From Prostheceraeus crozeri (Eukaryota > Platyhelminthes > Polycladida > Euryleptidae), in the NCBI GenBank assembly GCA_907163375.1, contig CAJQUW010012540.1:1-64000 (forward strand): a stretch of 64,000 nucleotides of DNA, given 5' to 3'. Shown piece by piece: positions 36,902-46,555 of the stretch. The translations under genes were made by a program, and so were the position numbers. Below the pieces are notes generated by a model that worked only from the letters and a program-made list of their open reading frames with translations, searched no databases and was not told the origin of the DNA. Positions within the stretch are counted from its first letter, which is position 1, and each line of letters starts with the position of its first letter.

Positions 36902-37684
36902 AGTGAACCGTGTAAACCACCTACACGAGGGTTCGACTTGCATTTTTCATAACTAGTCGAGGTCTACTTACACGGTTCTGCAATCGTTTTTACATACATG
37001 CATATCTACATTTAAATATGAAAATGTGGTGTAATATTCTCACACTGTCTGGATGAGGGGTATGCAATGATAAGTTAACCGCAGTATGGCCTTTAATGAA
37101 ATGAAGTGAAAACGATTCATGAGCTACCTTAGCTACATTCAGTCTACTGTCAACTAATTTAATTGTAAAAAGTTCTAAAAATGTTTTAAAAAATGTATAA
37201 AAATATCATATCTAAGAACAATTTTAGTCCAATAGCAACAGTATACCTTGACTCGATCGCTTCTTGAAGTGGCGCGCGCATTGGATCTAATCCTTTATCC
37301 GATTTGTCCCAAAGATCTTCAAAATAGGTAGCGAACATTCTCAAGATAATTGCTAGCTGTCACGAATCCTGATCTCCTAATTCGAGCACAATCGTATTGT
37401 ATAATCCAAGCTGTTCTCTCCTCATAATCCACTCACGAAACCACGATCGCTGTTTACGATTTATTCTCTCGTTAAAATCTATGCAGTGACTGCTGCAGCA
37501 ATCCTCTTTCTTGAAATCCATCGTGAAGAGATAAGTGTTGAGTAAAAAAGTGTCAAGTGTAAACGATCCAGCAAGTCTCCCGCATTTTTGTGACTCATCA
37601 TAAATCGATAAAGTGTCAAGTGTCAGTAGCAATTTTTCATCGAGCTTTAGCAACTTTTTGATGTCAAGTGTAAACACGGCCTCT
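36902..37684 (-). mobile_element. Harbinger-like fragment
   Basis: Minus-strand translation gives SWFREWIMRREQLGLYNTIV, LELGDQDS, stop, then ILRMFATYFEDL, MRAPLQEAIESR and YTVAIGLKLF. This is the N-terminal arrangement of PIF/Harbinger transposases (W-x-RPW-xx-RxxxGxY, LRM-xx-F-xx-L, then LAVTLRFL). The edges carry GAACCGTGTAAACCACC and GAGGCCGTGTTTACACTTGA, plausible but imperfect termini. Several internal TGTCAAGTGTAAA repeats lie near the right end. It carries a stop and lacks the catalytic domain. Confidence 0.5.
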
Positions 37685-38307
37685 GTAATCTGATTGCAGA
37701 TGAGAGCAACAAATAAATCGTCCGCAATAAAGCTTCACGTGTAGAGAACACAATGGACAAACAGCTGCCGATCTTCATGCCGTCTACTGTGCCATGTGCG
37801 GCACTGTGTGTGTGTCAGCGAATTAAGAGATTTCTGTAAATTTCTATGGTTGCAACTTACCGATGTTACTTAGCGCATGCATTAGTGAAAATGACTTCAA
37901 TATACAAAGACGAAGACCGCACTTCGAAACGTGTGCGCCTTCAATGAGCAGTTAATTTCACACTTCAAAAGTCTGACGAAACTTGTCTATCTTATGCGCA
38001 GACGAATTGCCACTCTGCAATTTTTGAATTTCCTAGATTGTTCACAACAATGTATATAATAACTCCAGGGATATGTTTGAATGGATAATTTGAGCAGCTA
38101 CTATTTGTGAAGTGATTTTTAATAAGCGCACGGATCCGTTGCCGGCATCGCAATATTCAAATTTATAGAATTGGAATGTAGTACCAAATTGTTGATAATA
38201 AATTGTTGATTGAGTTTTTTTCATTCACAAAATGCGACTGAATATATTTTGCTATTTTACAACAAATCTGTTCATGGCAAATATTACATCGGAAAATGCA
38301 AACTTAC

Positions 38308-38486
38308 TGACGTCTTTCGCTGTTCAACCCATACAAATGAAGAAACAGAAATCCACAGTAGATGACGAGAAAAAGCATGAGATCGGGAATTATTAGTTTG
38401 TAGAAGCTGCCGCGCCATTTTGCAATGAGTCGTAGAAAAGTCAATTTCGATGCTGTGCGCACAATATTGGAATATGTGACGGTCAT
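38308..38486 (-). CDS. Bestrophin B, exon 1 (start codon)
   Basis: ATG at 38486 begins MTVTYSNIVRTA, followed by KWRGSFYKLIIPDLMLFL, the conserved bestrophin start and first helix (BEST1 MTITYTSQVANA, CWRGSIYKLLYGEFLIFLL). A GTAAGT donor follows at 38307, leaving two bases of a codon. Gene B in all gives about 315 residues over six exons, covering the whole channel core up to the calcium clasp. Bestrophins form pentamers passing chloride and bicarbonate. The C-terminal tail exons were not found. Confidence 0.93.
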
Positions 38487-39851
38487 CTCCTGATAAAATA
38501 AAGAGAATCAAGTCGGAGACCCATGACTTGGAGGTGATGTAAATTGACATGCTAATTGAGAAAGGTCGATTAAAAAGATATTTATTAAAACTTCCCAATT
38601 AATGTTATGCTATCCTATCTTTGTACATGAATAGCCCTGTCGTTGTCCAATGATGTGTTAGTTCAAGTAAATGTTTTTGAAATTTTAAGCAAGAATTCGA
38701 ATGATGACAGGACAAACAATATTTTTGCAAAAGACAAAATGCATGTACCTTGAGTAGGCTGAAGAATAGCAGCGCTTCTATTCATAGAGCAAAATATATT
38801 GAAGATTGATGTCATAATCCTTAAGATTCCCACTATCTTTCCTTATACATGTAATTACGCTCTAATCAGCTTTCATCGACTTTCGAAGCGGATGTTTAAA
38901 TCCAAGTTCTACGCTTGTAGTCACAGTGGTGATTCTATTTCTAGAGAATCATTTTGGAATAAATGTACGCTACATCACAGTAACTGATTGTATCAATAAC
39001 AGGAATTCATCACGCTGACATCCTTATTCATATTTTTGCTCATAAATATCCATCGATTTCCTTCAATGTTTGAAAAGTATCAACATATAGGTACAACGAA
39101 ATTGCAACAATTTTGAAATGTCAGACTTCGGATTGAAATAATTATTGCGTATTTGTATTGATGAAATAATGAACACTTTTAGTCTTTCTACGCAAGAACA
39201 TTGAAAAGTTCATTAAATATAACGTGATAGTAGTCTCATATTCAGGGTAAATGCGTCTTTAAGAGCAAATTGCGATCTCAGGCATGATCAATACTCAATA
39301 CTCATGCACATTTCTGATATACAATTTGACACTTAAAAACAAGACGCGGCGACAAACCAAAAGTGTTAACGCATTATGTAATAAAGGACAGACTTACTTG
39401 CAAAAAATAGCGTAATTTCTGTTTTCAAAATGATTGAATGATCCCAAAAATTCACTTGAAGCGAAATTGTCACATCAGTACAGTGATATCAATCAGGGAT
39501 GTATGTCTATGAATACCATGGATCTCAGTATCTATGGTTCATAGACATTCCTGCTTCAATGCGTGTTTCAAACATGGATATCTATCATTCAAATCACAAG
39601 TGAGTTGCATGGACTTCTAGATGTACTGTATAGCATCTGGAGAGGATCTAGATATTTAGAAGTCCATGGTGATTTGGCAGCCATGGGTTTTTTCTCAAAG
39701 CAAATATTGTATTAAATATATAACAGTGCATAATATATATATATATATATATTTGTACATGTAACTAGTTAATGAGCAAATTCGATCAAGTAAAAAAAGC
39801 AGTTTAAAAGTGTAAGTCAAATAATTCTAAAAAAGTCGTGAGTATTCCTAT
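38487..39851. other. Upstream region of bestrophin B
   Basis: Presumably 5' UTR and promoter, but no clear promoter element is recognisable. A dinucleotide (TA)n microsatellite lies at about 39732-39752. Confidence 0.4.
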
Positions 39852-40507
39852 TCAGAGGTCAGAGCGCACTACTCGTAGTCTATCATCGTCCCTGGTTGTT
39901 CGCCATCTTTCTCCCCTGAGTGAGATGATGTAGATTCTTAATATATCAAATCTCAATCTCAAGCGAATGAACCTTTTCATTTGGCTATACCTTCCTCCTT
40001 TCTTTTCACTGATCAACATCGCTAACCTTTTGTAAAATTTTTGAGCTTCCTGTCCCATTCCTCCTGAACAACTGAATATCAATGGACAAAGAGAACCCAT
40101 GTCCACTTCCAAAATCCGTGCATTGTATTCCCTCTTCTTCTGTCTCTCATCATGTTGATAATGCTGCGGACCTTCCCTTTGTCGATTAGAGTGGGCCATT
40201 GGGTTCACTACCCGTGTCAAAAAAGCCCTGTTCATCGGCGTCCAGAAACCTAAGCAGCTGATATTGACACGTGCTCCATCTTGCTTATTGGATCCCAAAA
40301 GGGAGATGTTCCCCAGATAATGAAAGAAGAGAGGGTTCAACACGTGTGTCTTTGCATGCTTCTGATAGTAATTTTTGAGTTGCATCTCTAACAGCGTTGT
40401 GCTGAATGCCAACATTCCCTCCATTCTAACATGAAAGACAATGTTTGATTGAGTAGTTGGACCATTTTGAGTTAGACCCACAACCACATGTTTGGTGCGT
40501 CTCTTAA
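39852..40507 (-). pseudogene. Fossil retroelement-associated nuclease-like ORF
   Basis: The minus-strand protein contains GARVNISCLGFWTPMNRAFL, KKREYNARILEVDMGSLCPL, IFSCSGGMGQEAQKFYKRLA and a C-terminal RLRFDILRIYIISLRG. This pattern (a D-containing ARVDI-GFW block, an ILEVE-GSFTPL block, then GGMG) recurs in uncharacterised proteins of corals, fish and other animals. There it travels with mobile elements, and I think it is a PD-(D/E)XK-like nuclease module. The family assignment is from memory and uncertain. The copy is cut by the mariner inserted at 40508 and is treated as a fossil. Confidence 0.5.
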
Positions 40508-40509
40508 TA

Positions 40510-41558
40510 CAGGGTGTGTCAAAAGTCTTTGGCGCTGAAATACATCGCAAATCTTATTTAATGATGATGCAAAAAATACATTACAATTGTTATTATTCAT
40601 GTACTGTGCATACTTATTGAAACATTTTATTCAAAGAGATCACCATTGGCTGACATACATGCAGCAACTCGCTTCGGGAAGTCTTTCATTGCTCGGCGAT
40701 ACATGTCAATAGGAATATTGTGTAGTTCTTCTTCGATTTTCTGTCTCAATTCATTACGGTTTACAAACAATGGACCAGGTGGATTATAGACTTGTTTGCG
40801 CAAATATCACCACAACCAGTTGTCGCAAGCACTAAGGTACGTACTTCTTGCTGGCCATTCGATTGCTCCACGTCGTCTAATCCACCTTCCTTCGAGCGAA
40901 TTATCCAAGAGAATTCGAGCTGCGATTGAAAAATGGGAAGAAGCACCATCATGTTGATACAGCTAAGTGTTGCTTTCTGTAAACGGCGGTATGATCTTCT
41001 CTTTGAGTACATCTACATAGCGATTCCCATTCATAGTGTCCTCCGAAATCCTATCAACTCTTTGTTAGAGTCACATGTAGCTGACTTTGGTTTACCAGAC
41101 CTTGGACGATCAGAAATCACACTTCCTGTTTCAAGAAACCTTGTCTTCCAATATCGAACTGTGCTGATACTTGGAGCTTCTTTATTGTATATAGCAAAAA
41201 AAATCTTCTAGCTTCCGCACAATTATCATAGGCAACTGCACATGATAACAATAGTAATGTCTTCTTCTGCCATAGTGAACTCTTGTAAACGGATTAAGAG
41301 AGAATGCTTTATCGATAGACAACTGACTTCACAAGCTTCATTCACAGAAGACACGGTGAGAGTCAAATCAATACGGTCGACCAATGGCAGAAAAACAAGC
41401 TCGAACTTTGCTTCACGAGAGATACGTAAGAAATCTTGTGACGCGATCACATAACGCACAATTCTGTGTGAAAATACAGCGCCAAAGATTTCTAACACAC
41501 TCGGTCATAGAAATGGATTGCTTATCTAATTCTAAGATTGTAATTTCTATGCACCCGG
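40510..41558 (-). mobile_element. Mariner-type transposon with D41D spacing (broken)
   Basis: Ends are inverted repeats: CAGGGTGTGTCAAAAGTC with TTTGGCGCTG on the left, the complement on the right, with TA on both sides (40508-40509, 41559-41560). The right repeat is itself interrupted by a 46-bp MITE (41506-41551). The minus strand encodes transposase pieces. The second catalytic aspartate is in YQHDGASSHFS. It is followed after 41 residues by the third in SACDNWLW, then KQVYNPPGPLFVNRNELRQKI and AMKDFPKRVAACMSANGD at the C-terminus near 40620. The 41-residue spacing separates it from DD34D mariner and DD34E Tc1. Stops break the frame. Confidence 0.75.
41506..41551. mobile_element. 46-bp CATAGAAAT MITE inside the mariner end
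   Basis: Starts CATAGAAATGGATTG and ends TAATTTCTATG. The flanking octamers are CACTCGGT (41498-41505) and CACCCGGT (41552-41559), 7 of 8 identical. Removing it restores the mariner terminal sequence ACACACCCGG before TA. It is a close relative of the elements at 41975-42123 and 42132-42385. Confidence 0.7.
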
Positions 41559-41974
41559 TATGAGATTATCTCGAAGACATAATGCATCATCAAATTGTTG
41601 TTTATTAAGTCAAAAGCCATGCTTCTTTAATGGAAGAGATGCAATCAAGCTTGAGGTGCCTTTCTCTTTTGAACGCATGAGGGGTCGGCAAACATCGGAA
41701 ATTTCGCCCTTAATTTCTTCGACTTTGGCTGTTGCTTGAATTGACTTCTTAGGCTTTATATGAATATAATAATCACAATGATGAATTAATGAATATAGCA
41801 ATGCTACAGCAGTATATTAACTGCTGCGTCATCAAATCTAGTATTATCTGTGTCTTTCTCACTCTGTGTAATGTAAAAGCAGATTTCTATGGAGATATCT
41901 ACGTTTTTGTATCAGTGTGGTTTACGTCATTTGTAAATGAGTTGCTTGGCACTGGTATAGAAAACCCCCTCGTC

Positions 41975-42123
41975 CATAGAAATAAACTGTTTATCTGAAG
42001 TTCGCTAGAATGGAAATTGACTCAAGGTCGCGGCACATCAGGGGGAACTAAGTTGGGGCATGAAGAACCAATGCATGAAGCTTAATTTCCATTCTAGAGG
42101 TTTTATTGTTGTCAATTTCTATG
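41975..42123 (+). mobile_element. CATAGAAAT MITE, 149 bp
   Basis: Starts CATAGAAATAAACTG and ends GTCAATTTCTATG. The octamer CCCTCGTC stands before it (41967-41974) and after it (42124-42131). An 8-bp duplication suggests a hAT-type MITE. Its left part is the inverse of the right part of the next element. Confidence 0.75.
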
Positions 42124-42131
42124 CCCTCGTC

Positions 42132-42385
42132 CATAGAAATTGATAACAATAAAACCTCTAGAATGGAAGTAAAGCTTTATGCGATACACAATGGTGGCAC
42201 AAAAATCGCACGCATTTTCACTTAGATACACTTGTCAACGACTGTTTCATTGGGTTAGAATCAGTCACATGTGCAATTTAGCTTTTCATTGGTGGTTCAT
42301 GCCCCAACTTAGTTCCCCCGGATGTGCCGCGACTTTGAATCAATTTCGATTCTAGTCAACTTTAGATAAACAATCTATTTCTATG
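42132..42385 (-). mobile_element. CATAGAAAT MITE, 254 bp, opposite orientation
   Basis: Starts CATAGAAATTGATAAC and ends AATCTATTTCTATG. The same octamer CCCTCGTC precedes it (42124-42131) and follows it (42386-42393). Relative to the preceding 149-bp element it is inverted, so the pair makes a large palindrome with three identical octamers. Confidence 0.75.
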
Positions 42386-42393
42386 CCCTCGTC

Positions 42394-43828
42394 AGTTTGT
42401 TTTCGAATCATCGATCGTTTTTCATACGTTAGAGCATCACGTGATCCATTTCTACAGAATGACGTCACCATTAAATTTATTAACATTGAATCAACGTAAA
42501 ACTAGAGCACTGTCATCTAACAATAATAATCTTAATGAAATCAAGAGCCTAATTAAATAATCGGAAAGCCGGATACTTTCAAACATTGACATCGGGTTAC
42601 ACTACTGTATTGGGACTAGACCGGACAGCGCCTATCTGATACACTATCAGCTGATGGCCACAAGCGAATGTTCCCACGAATGGCTTTAATTCTGAAAATT
42701 GTTTTACAATGCTATTTGTGTATACAAATAAAAGCGAAATTTTTATTAAATTGCTGTTGGATGCTTTCTTTTGAATATCCAAGATAAAATGCCTTGAAAT
42801 GACGTGAATCTTGACAATATTAATCGACAATGAATTTACTTCAGGCATGAATAAAATTGTTCGAGTGGATATTGGATAATCTTCAGAGCACAGTTTCTGC
42901 AACACTAAGTGGTGGCAATGAGACATCCACATGCCATAGTTGCCATAGATATGCACGTAAGTCATTGTGCTCTAAAAGTCATAACGCTCTGCGACAATTT
43001 TCCATGCACCTTTTCAATACAGTCACCAAATTGCATGTTATCATTCTGTCTGAACACCAGACCGGTGCTTCCTCGAAGAGGAAACTTATAAGGAAATATA
43101 AACCAATAAGGAAACTTACTGAAATCGTATAAATATGTGTTTCCATTTCAATAATGTTGTTTTTATTCACGAATTGCGATGCTGGAAAGTTGGCCAACTG
43201 TGGTATACTAGATATTTCAGTTTCATGTCCAGGTGCCAGTATATACCGGTAGATGTCCATGTTCCTATGTAAGAGGATGAACGGTATCTTCATATGGCTA
43301 TGCTAGAGAGGGCACATAGAAATTTGTTTGGGAATAAGATTGACTTAGAAATTTTACAGAGTTGCCATTGATTGTAATGACAAGTGTTAAGTTTCTCTGT
43401 CAGGCAGTATATTTCTAGTCAGCAGTACCATTGTGTATTTCTATCCTCCTGCGATTATTGGTCCTCCACCATCAGTTGCAGTTGCGCACATCGTTTTTGA
43501 CTGTAGAGAGCAATATCTCTCTGATTTCCATAACAGTCTCAATAAAATGAATGTCATTTGTTTGGATAGTGAATCTAACTTAAAAGTAAAAATTTCTATC
43601 TTCTATGACATTTTTCGCCACTGTGATTTGTATCCCACAGGAAACTGTATTTGCAGCATGCTATGTCTATCTACCCCATGTATTATTGCCGTGCAGTAAA
43701 ACTAATTGATGTATTCCAATTTCTATTGAATTATGCATAGAATCAAATTGATTGCACTAGTGCAATCAATTTATATAACAACTATCAACAACTAAAGTAC
43801 ATATCAAGATTATACACTGCAGATAAAG
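42394..43828. other. No gene recognised
   Basis: Short open frames on both strands match nothing I recognise. The stretch 43433-43699 (+), with HIVFDCREQYLSDFHNS, vaguely resembles the end of a LINE polyprotein but is not convincing. Confidence 0.35.
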
Positions 43829-45055
43829 TCAAACAAAGATAGAAACCGTTGCTCCGTTCTTTTGAATGATGCAAGTTGGTTTTTCACCAATGGCTGTCGC
43901 TGATTGAGTGCTGTTTGCTAATTTCACAGTAGCATCAACTCCTTCATTTGTCACACAGATCTTCTGAGAGGTAGAAGAAGCTGAACTCAATTGGCAGAAG
44001 TTTATCGCATCGCTCATTTTTTGCTGTTTTTTGGCATTTAAGTCCAAATAGTCAAGCTCGCTTTTTGACAAATGTCCTGTCTTCTTAGTCACTACATCTT
44101 GCCCAAATCCTTCGTCGCACAAAACTGTTCGCGTTGTTCGTTTTAAACTATGGTTAGTGAAAAAACCTTCAATTCCCGCTCTATCAAAGAGATTTTTGAC
44201 CACCTTTGACAAACTGTTCACACCCATTGGAGATCATTTGTACCATATCTTTGTTTTGGGTTCTTGAATCGGTGTCAGGAAAAATGCATCAACATTTTCT
44301 GGGCGATGACTCATGTATTTGTCGTATAACGCAACAATACAGCGTTCTCTATTGATCATATTGTCATACGCTCTTGATTCCCTTGGTTCAGCGCGACGAT
44401 CATGCAAACCACCTTTGCTTGTTTTGGAAATGTCTTCGCAGTACTCAAGATAATAACGTTGCCCTTCTCGATCAAAATGCTTTTCGATGCTGCTTATCGT
44501 CATTCTTCTATGCTCATCTCTACTGCGCAAGGCAAAGTTCTTGCCATTTAAAAATAACAATGTTTCAACCAGTTTTGTAGGAGAATCATCGCCTAATAGA
44601 TTTTGTTTCCAAAGTTCGTCCTCCATCTCCTCACTTATAGATGCTGCTCTACGTGTCTTGCGATCGATGCCTTCAGCGCGACTAACTTTCATAGCCAGAT
44701 CCAAATTGTTGCGCGTCTTTTGAAATTCCGAGTCTTTGTATATGGATCATCCTTTAGCATGCACTCTGTTATAATAATAATAGTGAATCATTGAAATGAG
44801 CAGTTTCAATGTTCCGCTTTTGTATTTGCCTCCATTTACCGTTCTAACGTCAAGAATGAAGTAACTCAACATCAAATTCAATTCATCCTTTGTCATTTCT
44901 TCTGGTGTTTTAAATACATGCAAACCTTTAACAATTCCTTGACTGTTCCTATGCTTTAACCAAGATCTCAACAGGTTCATTGCCCAGGCTTCTTTCTCCA
45001 TTGTTGACTTTGGTATATTTAATGTTTTTAGCTCTTCGAAATGGTTAAAAGCCAT
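43829..45055 (-). pseudogene. Crypton-like tyrosine recombinase ORF with two in-frame TGA codons
   Basis: A single minus-strand frame of 409 codons runs from ATG (45055) to a stop at 43829, interrupted only by TGA at 44747-44749 and 44234-44236. It resembles the DUF3504/Crypton integrase domain also found in host proteins such as ZMYM2, QRICH1 and KIAA1958. The N-terminal core-binding part has WLKHRNSQG and KSGTLKLLISMI. The catalytic part has NFALRSRDEHRRM (first arginine), YCEDISKTSKGGLHDRR, TNHSLKRTTRTVL (HxxR box, here HSLK), KKTGHLSKSELDYL (histidine and tyrosine) and MGVNSLSKVVKNLFDRAGIEG. Cryptons are DNA transposons that move by a tyrosine recombinase and lack terminal inverted repeats. 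The lysine at the second arginine and the two stops suggest a dead copy. Confidence 0.75.
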
Positions 45056-45390
45056 TCTCGGTGAAAATGATTAAAAAACGACTTGCAGTGCTAGTTTGAG
45101 GACACAAATCTTCTACTGACATGCTTACTCAGGGATGCTCAATAATGGAATGAATATTTCAGTAGCAACAACATAAAGGCAATTCGAATTTTAAAAATAA
45201 TCAAACCGTGGATTATATCATGGATAAATGTTATGCTATCTACGTTTTACCATTACTGTTAAAATTCAAGTAGCTATCTATCAACTGATACTTTTTGGCG
45301 TATACATAGATTTTTTAATTGTAGATTTCTACTATCAAGATAGCCATGGACGTCCATGAGATAGCCATGACATAGCCTGCTGCAAATAAT

Positions 45391-45529
45391 ATTACTACAT
45401 GAGTTGCCTTGCTTATACATAATTTTTGAACTCATGGATATCTTAAAGCACTCGACGCTTCGCGTCTCGTGCATTCAAAGACATCCATTCGTTCAAAAAT
45501 AGTATAAGCACGGCAACCCATGTAGTAAT
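45391..45529. repeat. Near-perfect 139-nt hairpin
   Basis: ATTACTACATGAGTTGCC at the left edge pairs with GGCAACCCATGTAGTAAT at the right, with long arms and a G+C-rich tip (GCACTCGACGC / GCGTCTCGTGC). It could be a foldback MITE. A hairpin RNA cannot be excluded, but there is no other sign of one. Confidence 0.6.
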
Positions 45530-45849
45530 GTATACATCCTAAATCACGTGAAAAGGCGTGGATGACTTCATTTTTATAGTCTATGGTAATCAAGCGATGG
45601 AGTGCTTTCAGATCTGGCAACTATGCTGAGTACAACAGACTAAAAGCTAAATATAATGGCGATATTTGCCGGAGCAAGAGGGTTTGGAGCGAAAGATCAA
45701 AATGTCGGAATTTGGTAATATCTGATAAGTAGTCGGGATATTACAGGGAAGTCATCATCTATCTCACTAAACTCCCTACAACAAAATTCTGAAAAGCCTC
45801 TGGATACCGCCAACGCTATAAACTTCGTCGCTCGAGTATTCTCACTCTA

Positions 45850-46553
45850 TGAAGGCTGATGACCAGTGGTGTCCACTTTCAGATGTCATCAGCATTTACA
45901 AGGAACTGGGAGCTTGGTCGCACCGAAAATCGGTTGGATCTGACGGAATACACAACATTTTGTAGAAGTTGGCTGCTCCTTTTATTGCAGAGCCCCAGTG
46001 CCATATTATAAATTCATCTATTTTGGAAAAGAAAGTACCGTCGGCTTTCTAAGAATGCATTGTTAGTTCAATCCCCAAATCTAGTCCTTCAAGTATTAAT
46101 AATATACGACTTATTACTTTGTTGAGTGCACCAAGTAAGATCCTCGAAAAGGTGTTCCTAAATTCGGTCAAAAGTAACATGATTTCTTGCTTCCATGCAT
46201 CGCAATTTGCTTACAGTCCTAAGTCGAGTACTACATCTGCATTGATTTCTTTACATGACCGCATTACAAAATCTTTGGATGATCCCCATATGTCCTCCTG
46301 TTTGCTACTTAGCTATGATTTTAGAAAAACGTTGTAGAAAAGGAGAAATGACATCCTCCTTAACAAACTTATTGCTCTTGACTTTCCTTCCGGCTTTATT
46401 GTCTGGCTGCACGATTATTTTTGTGGCAGAAACCAAAGAGTCAAATTTAAAAGTGATTTCAGTGACATTCTTCGAGTTAGTAGTCGTGTGCCACGAGGTT
46501 TCCTTTTGGGTCCTTATCTTTTTGTGATTTACTGCTGTGGTTAAAGGCTGCTT
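45850..46553 (+). mobile_element. LINE reverse transcriptase fragment (plus)
   Basis: Plus-strand translation in several frames gives SHRKSVGSDGIHNIL, LLSAPSKILEKVFLNSV, SQFAYSPKSSTTSALISLHD and RVPRGFLLGPYLFVIYC, the front half of the reverse transcriptase of the 16-kb LINE family. It stops where the foldback element is inserted at 46556. A FADG-like trace just after 48430 may be its continuation. Confidence 0.75.
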
Positions 46554-46555
46554 TA

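Larger units (their letters stand above)
33350..38307 (-). other. Intron 1 of bestrophin B
   Basis: A 5-kb intron containing a Tc1 remnant (34030-34506), a single arm of the foldback family (35825-35940) and a Harbinger-like fragment (36902-37684). A minus-strand stretch near 36480-36605 reads like coding sequence (MQCYCDHWINQFNEELNEAF) but matches nothing I recognise. Confidence 0.5.

Noticed and set aside
44234-44749. TGA recoding (selenocysteine or read-through) in the Crypton ORF
   Set aside because: No hairpin of the right kind was recognised, and CpG decay explains both TGA codons more simply.
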